A stretch of 64,000 nucleotides of DNA from Anisakis pegreffii (Eukaryota > Nematoda > Chromadorea > Rhabditida > Anisakidae). A program made the position numbers and the translations under genes. The notes beneath the pieces are model-generated. The model searched no databases and was not told the DNA's origin. It saw only the letters and a program-made list of their open reading frames with translations. The stretch spans positions 17,987 through 81,986 of the forward strand of contig JAPYMA010000288.1 in NCBI GenBank assembly GCA_035041965.1, written 5' to 3'. Of the stretch, positions 39,693-51,220 are shown in pieces. Position 1 is the stretch's first letter, and every line of letters begins with the position of its first letter.

Positions 39693-41207
39693 AGATACGC
39701 TTTTACCTTGAAGCATTTCCAAGCTGACATTGTCTGGAGAAGTATTGAGTCCGGACGTGTATCTTTATCGATGATGCGTTTCCGTTTGTTTTGTGTTGCT
39801 TCATTCGCGGTTGCAATCGTTTGTTTGTTTTTTTTTTAAGTTTTGAACAATGTTAAGAGAACAATTCGATTAATTGCTGATCGCATTCAACTGGTACGCA
39901 TTTTTATGCTCAATTTGCTGTAATGCTAGTTATGACTGACCTTATTAATGGTCCTTTATGTATTCACGGTCCTCATTTATTGTAAAATTCACCACATTAT
40001 CAGTCTGATATGAAACTAAATCTGTTGAAGCTTCAATGATACTTTCATGGGTAATCGGTCGACTGTGTTTTACTTCCAATAATTACCTCAAATTATGCAT
40101 AACTTCGTAGAACTCTGGCAATAGCCCTTCATTCATTCATGATCGGTTCCACCTTGAACATAGAAGCGTGAAGTAATTGAGAGCGACAAGTTTCTCTCGA
40201 CATAAATCACTCCTTTAGGCAACAACTGTTCTCATGCTGAACAGTTGCTGCCTATAACCTGTACCTTGCACATAGTTTTTCTGCAAGTGAACACAATTCA
40301 CAATCCATTTGTCCTCTTGTCGGCGCAAACACCTCGAATAGGTGCCTATGAATAAAAAGAATGCGTGATAAGTGTAATGAGTATCATTCATGATAAGTCC
40401 GATGGGATGTGATAAGACCAGCACACTATTCGAATGCTGATTTGACAGTTGTTTGATTTTGATTAGCTCAGATTGACTGAAGATTTCTTGGGAAGAACGT
40501 TGATGGTTTTTTGTGTTGTGGTAGGTATTTCGTTGTGGTATTGTAAACTGATAATTTGATTTATTGCTGTTTCAGTTTTCACTCGATATCGTAATGTTGT
40601 TCGGTGATCACTTGCGTTGCATGTTGATATCAAATGTTCTGCTTCTGTTTCATTGGGAATTTCAATTTTTGCTAGCAAACTTGCATTTTCAATCGAATTT
40701 ACCACTTCACAGTAATTTCCCATCAAGCTTGTTCACAAATCTTGTTAGAATCTACTCCACCAAAATCATTCAATTTCGAATGGATGAAATTTCTTTAGCT
40801 GCTTTCATTGTTCTCCTAATTTTGCACTTTGTAACATTTAGACAACTATCAAGTAGTAGTGCGCATGTCAACTGCCAATGTCAGATGATGTCATCTGAAG
40901 CATGTTAATGAAATGTGGTACACGAAATTGGACACTTGAAGAATTTTGCTAAATTATTAAGAGAGTGTTTAAGATTGATGAGGGTCAAAGTCATGTTGCT
41001 TTACGAGTCAAAATGTTGATTCAATAATTGCGTATTGATGTCTCATTGTGATGATAACTTGTTTTTACACTATATACTACATGTGTTATCAATATGACTA
41101 CTGAAAATTGTGAATTTATGAGCGAGGATATTCTTGGATTTATTGGAGATGAGCTTATAGTAGAGATTTAATTTGTTTTGTGAGGAACATTTTCATTGAA
41201 TTTATAG

Positions 41208-41844
41208 GGCTGTATTGAATTCATTCGTCAACCATTTATATTACGATTCTCTGCTACAGTTGGTATTCTTCTATTATTGGCTTCATTAAAGGTATGATGC
41301 TTGTCTTGTTTGCATTGCTTTTTCGTCATGTTGTTATATTATAGATGCAAGAATCTGATATACGTGATATAGAATTAGGTGATTATTTAATTATACGAAT
41401 ATTTTGACTTATTTTCATAATTCATGAAGTATTTTCGGTTAACATGAATGGAATCTATCGCGTGACGTTGCATTGCATCGTTGAATTTTAAGATTGAAAG
41501 GGTATGAGTTGTGTAATGAGAAATCAGTACGAATTGATTAAAAATACTGTGGCTCGTCAAATAGCATTCATGCGAATTTCCGTATTACGAATTACAAATT
41601 TCTCTCTAGTGATAATTTGATCAATTTCAAATGCTCACCACAAAATCAACTGCTTTCACGTTCACAACTTTCTGATCACTAATGGATTGAATTTCAATTC
41701 ACCAAACGCTTTGTTGCAGTATATTCATGTAGAAAGCGACGTACGTACAAAAACCTAATTTACTGAATATTTCAGATTATTGGCATCATAATATCACTGA
41801 AGTTTCGATGGAGGATCAAAGAAGACCTCTTATATTTGTATTAA
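41208..41844 (+). CDS. Tetraspanin alternative terminal exons (second TM4 and tail)
   Basis: Exon 41208-41291 (acceptor TTTATAG, donor AAG|GTATGA) starts GCIEFIRQPFILRF, the same position in the tetraspanin fold as GCYTKIQ of exon 38913-39005, and continues into a hydrophobic TM4 (ATVGILLLLASLK). Exon 41776-41844 (acceptor TTTCAG) completes the membrane span (IIGIIISLKF) and ends in a tail RWRIKEDLLYLY and TAA. Both exons are phase 0, like every junction in the gene, so they can replace the pair 38913-39005 / 39630-39692. An AATAAA follows 35 bases after the stop. I see no second set of upstream tetraspanin exons in 39693-41207, so an alternative 3' end fits better than a separate gene. Confidence 0.7.
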
Positions 41845-42414
41845 ATGATTATTCTTTAATTATTTTTAATCAGCTGCGAATAAATTTATTTCTTGATCAT
41901 TGATTGCCTCCTACAGTGCCTCGCTTTTATGTTTGCTCTGGTTTTTGATCAGATTTCTTAGAATCATTTTATCATATTTCATCTTAAATTCTGCTATCGG
42001 ATTCATTTCTAAAACTAGTCTTTTTTTGGCTGAATTCAAGGCATTTTTTTGGCTGAAGTGGCAGTATATTTTGACACAGATTCAGACATGCTCATTGTCA
42101 GATTTCATCTTAAATGACAATTTTTGGAAACCAATTAAAATACGCGATTTAAAATGTGTTATTGATGGCTCAGAGAGGAGTATTAATGTTCAAAAACGAA
42201 AAGCTTGCACTAATCAGATGAATTTGTTTTGAATATGGAGAGCGCTCAGTTAACGTTAAATGATGCAAATGAAACCCGCTTGCTTGAAAGGTCGCGTGTT
42301 CGTGACAATAATCTGTCACAAACACAACATAACTGCGAAAATGATCGCACCGAACGAAATTATTTAAACTTTACATTTCGCGTCAGTTCAGTTCGTGTCG
42401 TTTCATTAAGCAAA
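41845..42414. other. Tetraspanin 3' end and tbh-1 upstream region
   Basis: This short interval must contain the tetraspanin polyadenylation site and the tbh-1 promoter or 5' UTR. The frame of the tbh-1 start stays open upstream to 42229. No other gene is seen. Confidence 0.45.
41879..41884 (+). terminator. Poly(A) signal after distal tetraspanin stop
   Basis: Canonical AATAAA 35 bases after the TAA at 41842-41844. It supports a real transcript end at the distal tetraspanin terminal exon. Confidence 0.55.
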
Positions 42415-45400
42415 ATGCACGTGTTGAATATAATTCTTTCCATATTAATATTACTGTATGATAATGATAAAATATTATCATTATCAGAGCAAATATTCCA
42501 CAATCAAATTACATCGCATTTAAACGGTAACGACTTCCATACTTTGCATTTATTTGACTTTCCATCATCTTTTGTTGAAACTCGCTCGCCTACTTATCAC
42601 AGAAGCAGTTTCGTTTCAATTATCTGAAGAAATGTTGGTAAATCTCCTCTTCGGAAACGGACCAAAGAGTAAAGTTATCCTGAGTCTAAGATAAATTGTG
42701 AGCCGTGCTGCCCAAATCAGACTATACACCTACAGCTGTGCTGTCGGTTGGATCCTAGCCGCGAATAAACCATGGAACAAGCTTCCTGATTCTTTCAGCC
42801 TTACTAAAACTGACTCATTGGCTCAATCTAGCCCACATGTCATGGGCTTATCAATTTATAATCTATACCATTGTCGGATTAGATTTGCTGAACGCGAAAA
42901 ATGCCCAGTTCGCTTGGAAGCGAATGTTGGCTCAAACACTGAATGTGTTTCACAAGCGAGAAAATTGTATGAATTGTGCAAAACGAACAGCTATATGATT
43001 TAGGATCGGAATTGAAGATTCGATTGAATTCATTATCATTCTCAGAAGTTTAAGGTACCAGAGTTGATGTGCTACTTGAACTGAATCTCAAAACCGAGCA
43101 GTTATATTATAACGTTCGAATATCTGGATTACCGATTGCGTGGTTTTTGATTGGTTTCAGTGATCACGGCGAATTTCGTGGAGCTGACTTTTGCAAGTTT
43201 GATGGTTCCAACCTCTTGGTGAAGACTTATTCGATTTCGTGATTGTTATCCAATAAACTCACCAACATTGACGCTGTTTTAATGTTTAGTAGTGATCGTA
43301 GTAATATCTCTTAAAATCTATAGCTTTAAAAAGTATTCATTCATTTATTATCAGTTCGTTTATGAATATTTGGACATTCTCAGGACGGTTACATTGGAAA
43401 TGATTTGAGCATCGAAATCGATATGCAACAAGACTGTATTTTATACGATACTGACATGGAAGAATCAGTCCGCTTCAGCAAAAGATTAAGAACTTGTGAT
43501 ATGCGTGATTATGCCATTGAGGTAGCACTTAAAGACCTTATTATCACCATCGTTACTTCATTCTTCAACTTCTCTTCAATCACTGAAGCTGTTGCCTTCA
43601 GCACTGATCATTTCAATGAGCACAACATAGATGAGCAACTTGAAATTTCGTTCTAATATTATATAAGCTCAAAGCATTTAAAAATTGCTCCACTACCTTG
43701 TACTGTGAATAATGCAAGCGAAATTCTTATAAGAAAGTTCAGACCGGAACAACACAATTTTTGATCGCCATTGGGAATGGTGAGCAAGAATACTTGAGCG
43801 ATGGCGGTGTATCGAAAGAAATTACCTTCGCTAATTTGTACGAGTATGAGTTGGATTTCAGTGACGAAGATACAAACACTTATCAAACATCAATCACGGC
43901 TAATGGTTTATTGAATTTTGAATTATGAGTTTATTCCAGTTTAAAAAATAATATTCGATGGATAATGTCACCGCAATCAGTCAGCGTTAGATCAGTAAAT
44001 GACAACTGTTCATTGTGATCAGTACAGCCAATAAATTTTAGATATTTATCTATTAGTGAGAACAACTGAGAGGATTCAGTGTTATATTCGGTTTGAACAA
44101 ATGATAATTATTGTTTTTCAAGATGCGTTAATACCAGCTGAAGTCACAACGTATTGGTGTGCAGTTAAAAAATTGGATCCAGTTTTCTTAACAAAAAAGC
44201 ATCACATTACTAAGATATGTTCCGTTTATTATTTCAAATTCATTAAATGAGTTGGAAAAAATGAACAAAATAAGAATTATGCAAGCATATCCTAATGCTT
44301 TCAAGAGTGCTGATATTTGTTGTCCTATTTGAATGTAGCTTTTTAATTGCAGTGAAAGATCAATAATAACGAACGATCAAATCCGAATTGGATATAATTT
44401 TACTTTGAGGCAAACATAACAAAAGGAAATGAAAAACTGGTGCATCACATGGAAATATATCAGTGTGTGAATCCAGGTAATGATTTCGAATGGTTCTACA
44501 ACGGTGATTGTAACAGTGCCGATAAACCTAAGGAAATGCACTCATGTTCGAAGGTGATTGCCGCATGGTCATTTGGAGCTGGAGTACGTTATACTACTAT
44601 TTCTTTGCTTTACTCGATCACAAGCATAGATCAATTCGTTTGATGTTTGTTACAGGAATGAAATTAAATTTTAGGTCATAGCAAGCTAAGTTTTATCAGG
44701 CTATGTTCTTTCAAAGAACAAAATCGCTCGCAAGAAACTGAACGAAATACTCTTCATAATGAAACAAATTCAGCCCATTCACTTAAGTATTGAATAATAA
44801 TGATATTAATAATAATAATAATACTAACAATAATAATTGAATGACATTAATTGTATTATTAGTAATAATAATGAATAAAAGAGCAATGCTAACGTTCAGA
44901 ATAACCGCAATATTAAAAGGGAACTAAAGAAATGAATGAAAAAATGAGGATAAAACTAAAACTTTCCAGGCATTAAACTATCCACCAGAGGCCGGTATGC
45001 CAATAGGTGGTGATGATTACTATCCATACTTGATGGTAGAGATTCATTACAATAATGTTGATAAACTGAGCGGAGTGATTGACAATTCTGGTTTTACGCT
45101 CAGTTATACGGACGAGTTGAGGACGTACGATGCAGGCATATTGGAACTGGGATTGATTTACAGCGATGCGAACTCAATACCACCATATCAATACACATTC
45201 CCGATCAGTGGTTACTGCACTCGTGATTGCACGGAACATGTTGGTCATGCTTTATTTATCACTGCTCATCGAGCATCACTCAAAACCGTTTCATTCATTT
45301 CAATTCGAGATCGAATCAATGTCAATCCCCTAACAACAATTACACGAAAATTCCATCAAAATTTAACTGAAACGCCTAAGTGAAATGAAACAAACAAGCG

Positions 45401-47222
45401 GCTGTCAGGAGTGATCAACTGATATCAATCATTTTATTCAGATATTATCGTTTTGAATATTACAGTTGCCATCGGAAGGCATCAATATATTCGCAACCCA
45501 ATTACATGCGCACTTAACAGGACGTAAATTGTGGACGTTACATTATAGAAATGGCATTAAAATTGGTGAGATCAATCGCGAGAACCATTATTCACCACAT
45601 TGGCAACATATCAATATGCTTAAGGAGCCGATTAATGTGCTACCGGTTAGTGATCCGATTCATTTGGTTTAAAACTTGAAGTTCAAAACACTTCGTGATA
45701 TTGAACGTAACCTGTACGACTGAACTTGATCTGAAAATATGACCAACAGCTGAGATGCCTTTCAGGGGGATGTTCTTTCGACAACTTGCGTTTATGAAAC
45801 ACTCAACAAGGACGATTTTACTTGGGTATTGTTTGCTTTCTAAGAGGAAGTTTTAATTGAAATGTTAAGTCGGTAATATATTTTAATCTAAATGTTACTA
45901 ACAAAATCATCGTATAGACAATTATGTGAAGTTGAGGATCGATATGAAGCGATTGTTGAGTATCTAGAAGTAACGACAGCAAATACATTCAGTTTCTATC
46001 GCTTAACGTGATCAAACAAAAAGGAAAAATGGACTTTTAGGGAGGATATGGTATTGAAGATGAGATGTGTGTTAATTATGTGTATTATTATCCTGCATCT
46101 GAAGTTGAGGTTTGCAAAAGTGCGATCGACAACAGCACTCTGCGCAAATTCTTCAAAAAATTGTTATTTATTCGTTTTATTTATTAGAATTCATAATTTA
46201 CTGGCATGCAATTAATTATTTAATGCGATACACTATAAATTATTCTACAAAGACATATTTATATAATGATTATTCATCCATTATTGATGATAGTTTACGC
46301 CGAAACCAGTTTTATAACACGTGGAATAACATTTGAGCTATCATTTCTGGTCTTGATGAGAGTGTATCTATCGATCGATGCTATTCTTGCCAGCAGTAAT
46401 CTATCCAAAAGCAATTCTGCTTCAAATCAACATAGTTGTAAAAAGCAGAACATCCTCTTCAGATAATAAACGCTGCTGGAAAGTAATATCAAAAAAAGGA
46501 GAATTCACTTCTAAACAAGCATTGAAAAAAAAAACAAATATGCGGTGAATCACAATCAAATGCAAATCACTCATGACCATTATTCTCATTTGAATATTAT
46601 CACTTGTTACTGTCATCACTTCGATGACAATGACAATCATCATTCCTGCTCTAAACAGCAGCTAATAATAAGCATTTTCCTTTCCAAATTACAGAGGTGT
46701 CAGTGACGGAATGAGCATAAACAATATGTTTAATGCAGTTGAATGGTCATCGCAAACATATTCAAGTTTGAAAGAGCTCTATAATGTTGGCGATCTCAAT
46801 GTGCACTGCTTACAGCATGATGGCAATCCTTTCCCGGTAAGTCTTCACAGGTGTTCATCCAATTTCAGTGCAACTCCTTCATCTCACATACTTCGTCATC
46901 AAATGCCGCTGAATACAGATTCATTAGTTGCATTCTTCAACTATCCGTGAACATCTCAAATCTTCTACAAATCATCCTCTCATCTGTCTTCATCAGGCTC
47001 ATCCTAGTTTATTTTCAAAGGAACAACGACGTTCGAAAAGTTTCAAATAGGTGTTAAAACACTCTAATGATTCAGTTCTTAGTTCTTCAAATGTTTTCTT
47101 CAATAATGACCAAATTTTAGAATCATCCAACAAAATGGGAGCACGTCCCAAAACCTGAAGTACTTGGTGCACTCCCCGTCACACTGATATCGTCATTTGA
47201 ATGTCCAGCCATCAATGACTGA
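42415..47222 (+). CDS. tbh-1: Tyramine/dopamine beta-hydroxylase family copper monooxygenase, 12 exons
   Basis: Ascorbate-dependent copper enzyme that hydroxylates a phenylethylamine side chain, making octopamine from tyramine in nematodes. Exons: 42415-42526, 43055-43218, 43384-43521, 43743-43905, 44123-44214, 44404-44583, 44970-45239, 45466-45645, 45766-45825, 46041-46162, 46695-46836 and 47121-47222; about 574 residues. A signal sequence (MHVLNIILSILILL) is followed by a DOMON domain (about 40-190), the N-terminal copper domain (TTYWC at 201-205) and the C-terminal copper domain. Copper ligands are intact: KKHHI (219-220), VHHM (237-238), QLHAHL (387, 389) and the DEMCVNY Met (462). The C-terminus ends ECPAIND. 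An in-frame upstream ATG at 42235 could extend the N-terminus by 60 residues. The junction 44214/44404 needs non-canonical borders (see findings). The substrate is inferred from the phylum. Confidence 0.87.
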
Positions 47223-47432
47223 CTGAATGTGAACGTTATCGAAAGAAAACTACGATGATCTAAAGTTCCCAAGAAAGTGTTTGTGCATGATTCAATTTGG
47301 TTTGCGAATAAAGGTCAATGATACTATCTTTGATCCCTTCACGTTTGTATTGTGATTGTGCACACTTCATACGATGTATGGTTTATTCTATTGAATCAAC
47401 AGAAACGAACATTAAATTGATCAATTTTACAC

Positions 47433-47438
47433 AATAAA
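47433..47438 (+). terminator. Possible poly(A) signal for tbh-1
   Basis: AATAAA about 210 bases after the tbh-1 stop, in the 414-bp gap between the two convergent genes. Confidence 0.4.
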
Positions 47439-47636
47439 TATAACGCAGAATCAATCATGAGATGATTTTTGGTGGGAAAGAGAACAAACTACATTAATTT
47501 GGTGCATTGATAAGATGAGAAATTAATAATGATTATGAGAACGCTATTGAGTGATTATGGAAACATCGTGAAACGGTAAGTTGAAAATAAAATATGCAAA
47601 TATAAATGAACATAATGAGAAGAATATCAAGTGAGA

Positions 47637-48846
47637 TCATTCATCAACTTCCGAATCGGTATAATCGCCGACCCCCTGTAAGAATGCATGATGTCAATAA
47701 TTTTTGATCGAATCACCATATAGGTTGCATCAAAAACACTTGATCAGTAATTGTTTGGAAAACGATTTTCTTTCAATTATCACCAAAGAACAAAAATATG
47801 ACGAAACACAACTGTGACGTTCGCGACAAATTCGTCGTGTTGTTCCCAAACAATGAAAAAGTTAACTTTCTCTTTGCTTATATTAAAACAAACCAATTTC
47901 TCTTTCATAATTTACTTACAAAATAAATAATAAACACCATTTTATCATTTATGTAAAAAACGCTTACTTGAGCAATTTTTTCGTCGAGCATTTTGAAGAA
48001 ATCTGCTTGGCTAGCACTCTCCACCTGCCTGAAAAAGAATCGTAACGGAATATTCAACATTCAAAATTCCATCCTAAATATAACGAAAGCAACATTTCTT
48101 CGACTACAAAAGCAAGATTTATTCATGAAACGTGTCGTGCACATGAACATGCAGAAGATTATGAGATTCTAATTGAGGTATGAGTTGACAATCTGAACAG
48201 AATTAAAAGCGAGAAACCCGATAGGCTTTGTACAAACAGTCGTTGTTGTCAATGCACTCCTTTCACCGGCAGCAGTAATAGGCCTGAAAGAAATTGTTAA
48301 ATGATTTTTTTGTTTTCAATCTTTTCATTTCTGATTTTTTTTGATGTTTTTCTGAATCGATGAGGAAAGTTTTCAAAATACAATCACAAAAGTTCGTCAA
48401 CGGACTCGTTGAACTGCTTTGAAAATACACTCTAATACCAGTCTTCGAACCGATTACATGGGAAATCTATGAGCACTAAGTTGATTTTAACAATGAAACA
48501 ATCACGTTTATATGCATCATAAGAAATGCTTGTAAATGTGAATTATGAACGAATCATCGTTAAAAATTATCGTTAAAAACAAGAATTCTTATAACCTTGC
48601 GGGTTGGGGAGACATTTTCGAAGTGATGTTGGATGAATTGCTACTATGTGTGATTGTGGAAGATTGTCCATTTGAGATATTATGACTATCAGATGCGGTG
48701 ATATCGTTACTATTGACTGTAGCATCAATCAATCGGTTAGCACTCGAATCACTGTCGTTATTGTTATCATTACTGTTGGCGCATAAGTTTACTGCATTTC
48801 GCTCGAGGTCTGTATCGCTATCACTACGTGACAGACGGCATCCCAT
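47637..48846 (-). CDS. C1orf21-like (DUF4612) small N-myristoylated protein, 3 exons
   Basis: Reading on the minus strand: exon 1 48846-48596, exon 2 48028-47968, exon 3 47675-47637, giving 116 residues (human C1orf21 has 121). Splice sites are good (AAG|GTTATA, TTTCAG|GCAG, CAA|GTAAGC, TTACAG|GGGG) and phases match (2, then 0). The N-terminus MGCRLS carries Gly2 for myristoylation and Cys3 for palmitoylation. The middle is Ser/Asn/Asp-rich and disordered. The C-terminal block SQADFFKMLDEKIAQG followed by an acidic DYTDSEVDE end matches the family signature (SQQEFFRMLDEKIEKG and an acidic tail in the human protein). Predicted to be a membrane-tethered peripheral protein; the molecular function of the family is not established to my knowledge. 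It is convergent with tbh-1. Confidence 0.85.
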
Positions 48847-50260
48847 ATCATAATTCTTTCAGATACTGAATTCACTCATTTATTCATTCAGCTGTTCCGC
48901 TACTCGAACAACATCAATCATTTATTGCTGTCATATCAATATCACTCGTCATCGTCAACACTCCCTTTCAATAATAAAATAGTTCCTCCTAAGCAGCACT
49001 GCTATCCGTCATTAAGATACAACTCATTTGACGTCTAATACATCATTCGTCGCATAACACTGCTTCAAATAAAATAAATACGAGCGCCTGCTGAAACTCG
49101 GCAGTAAAAATCTGAGACTCTTTTGAATGGCTGAGCTTTTGACAATTGTTCGAAGCAGTGTTCACAAGATCAATAATCACCATTTTGGTGGACTTAGACT
49201 GTGGCTCAACTATGATTTAGGCTGAGACTCATTCTGGGCTCAGGTCAACGTTTTCTCCGGATTCAGGATGATGTTTATCGTGTACTACGAAATTCCTTCG
49301 AACAGCCTTCAAAATTTCGGCCTCATGAGTCGGAATCGTACGGCTAAGTTTTAGCAGTTGCCATTAAACAAGTTTAGCATAGTATACGTAATAGCATAGC
49401 CTGAACTTCGATCTGGGGTGAGAAAGAAGCTGTAATTCATTTGGGCGACATTCGTGCAAGTGATCCCAGAAGTTCAGCAGCGAACTAAGTGGATAATCAT
49501 TTCGTTACTTAATTCAGAAATAACTTTCTCATTGCGCGATTTTACAATTTCATCATTTTATACACTGAAGATTTTTTTGGTTCTGTTCTAATGAGAATCC
49601 TTCTTGCTACATCACTATATACATACACAGATTCCATTCGACTTGAAGCGGCAATTGAAGAAGACGGGTGGGCAGCGACCGCACCGTTTGAATCCAGACT
49701 TGATCATAAATCGGATTATCTTTCACTAAACATGAAACGAATATACATCTTGCTTTATGCTTTCAAGTCTAATGTAAAAGTGAGATGATGTTATCGAATG
49801 GCCGATGATACATCGTTATTGGTTGTCGATAAACGTGCACTTGGATAGGTGATGTTTGCTTTGGCGTTTAATTGACATATCGCCGTGTTTATGCGTTCAT
49901 ACAATCGTACTCTATACCGCAACTTCGGAAAACAGAAAATTTCTGGGAGAAAATCATTCGAAATTATGTGCATTGCGACAATCTCTCAGAAAACCGGTGA
50001 AGACGTTCAAATGAAATCATTCAGAAATCGTTCTGCGTATAAACACAATGACTGGTGGCATATTAGAATGTCACGATGTTCAGCACTAATGTGAAGTTGT
50101 TCTCATTCACAATGCTTCGAAAGTGGATCTTATTTTTAAGCGGGATGCTTACAGAAATCAGTTTACTCGAAGGTGCTTGAAGTATACTCGAGAGAAGGTA
50201 TACTATATTGAGTGGGAACTATTTCAGCACTTCGACGGCAAAAAAAATGATTATACACGG
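48847..50260. other. Intergenic, no gene recognised
   Basis: Upstream region of the C1orf21-like gene, so its promoter should lie near 48850-49100. The open frame at 49591-49788 (plus) has mixed composition and no domain or splice context I can support. Confidence 0.4.
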
Positions 50261-51220
50261 CGAATTGAAAAGAGCACGGCAGTTTCATGTTGTCATAAAA
50301 CGGCAATGAAATGTATAATTAGCAGTCATAAAATGGCAATGAAATATACAATTAGCAAAGCTCCTTTGCTTTTGCAAATGCTTATGTTATGAGGTTTTGG
50401 CACAATGTGATACAAAACGTTAGTCAACGCTTGTTTTAAAAAAATATTCGCGGATTTCTTCATCATTTAATTTACGACCTTCGAAATTTTCAATTTTCAT
50501 CTTTCTTCTCGAAATTTTAGGTTTTTTAACTTCCTTTCTAGACTTTCCACTTTCCACTTTTTTTACGGAATGGACAGATGAACATCGTGTGTCCGTTGTC
50601 GAAATGTTCTTCAAGAACCAGGAATCTGTGATTTCAGCGCAATGTACGTTTCGTAGGCGCTTCCTACGTGGTCAATATCGTTCCGTGCCTGCTCCAAGCA
50701 CGATTTTGCCATGGATTGCAAAATTCAGAGCCACTGGATCGACATCAAAGCGAATATTAACCGGCTGGCTGTGGACCGCGAGAACACCACAAAATGTGCG
50801 TGCGATAAAGCGCAGGAAGCCGGGGCCACTGGATCAAAACCGCGCAGGAAGCGAAGCGCCTACGAAACGCATATTGCGGTGCAATCACAGATTTCTGGTT
50901 CTTGAAGAACATTTCGACCACGGACGCACGATGTTCATCTGTCCATTCCATAAAAACGTGAAAAGTGAAAAATCTAGAGAGGAAGTGAAAATACCTAAAA
51001 TCTCGAGAAAATAAGCTGAAACCTGAAATTTTTGAAGATCGTAAATTGAACGATGAAGAATCTAACGAATATTTCTTAAACAAGCGTTCACTTACTTCAT
51101 GTAACACAATGTTCCAAACCTCATAATGTGAATATTTGCAAAGGAAAAAAGTTTCGCTGATTATACATTTCATTGCCGTTTGATGACAACTTGAAACCTC
51201 AGCCGTGCTCTTTTCAATTC
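50261..51220. repeat. Fold-back element built from transposase fragments
   Basis: The left arm (about 50261-50664) and right arm (about 50851-51220) are diverged inverted copies of each other. Both contain the words GAATTGAAAAGAGCACGGC and TGGACAGATGAACATCGTG in opposite orientation. Each arm encodes, reading inwards, the start of a helix-turn-helix transposase domain (EWTDEHR.SVVEMFFKNQ.S). On the plus strand it continues through the centre as TILPWIAKFRATGSTSK and TARTPQNVRAI, typical of the DUF4817-type N-terminal domain of animal transposable-element proteins. No catalytic domain is present, so this is a non-autonomous, rearranged element. Confidence 0.7.

Noticed and set aside
39841..39893. 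53-nt segment with excellent acceptor (T-rich, AAG) and donor (CTG|GTACGC) after the proximal tetraspanin stop
   Set aside because: In phase 0 it opens with TTT TGA. No neighbouring exon supplies the phase it would need, so it is probably a decoy or at most a poison exon.
40564..40908. 114-codon hydrophobic plus-strand frame between the tetraspanin terminal exons
   Set aside because: No tetraspanin motif (no CCG, no GC at loop end) and no compatible splice phase. The hydrophobic residues follow from T-rich sequence.
42698..43003. 101-codon plus-strand open frame between tbh-1 exons 1 and 2
   Set aside because: Exons 42526 and 43055 join in phase across it through a split Gly codon, giving a continuous tbh-1 N-terminus. 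The frame has no ATG start or domain, so it is treated as intronic chance.
48240..48297. Possible extra exon of the C1orf21-like gene (minus, acceptor TTTCAG near 48297)
   Set aside because: The donors inside it do not leave the phase needed by exon 48028-47968, whereas exon 48846-48596 joins that exon directly in phase and matches the family.
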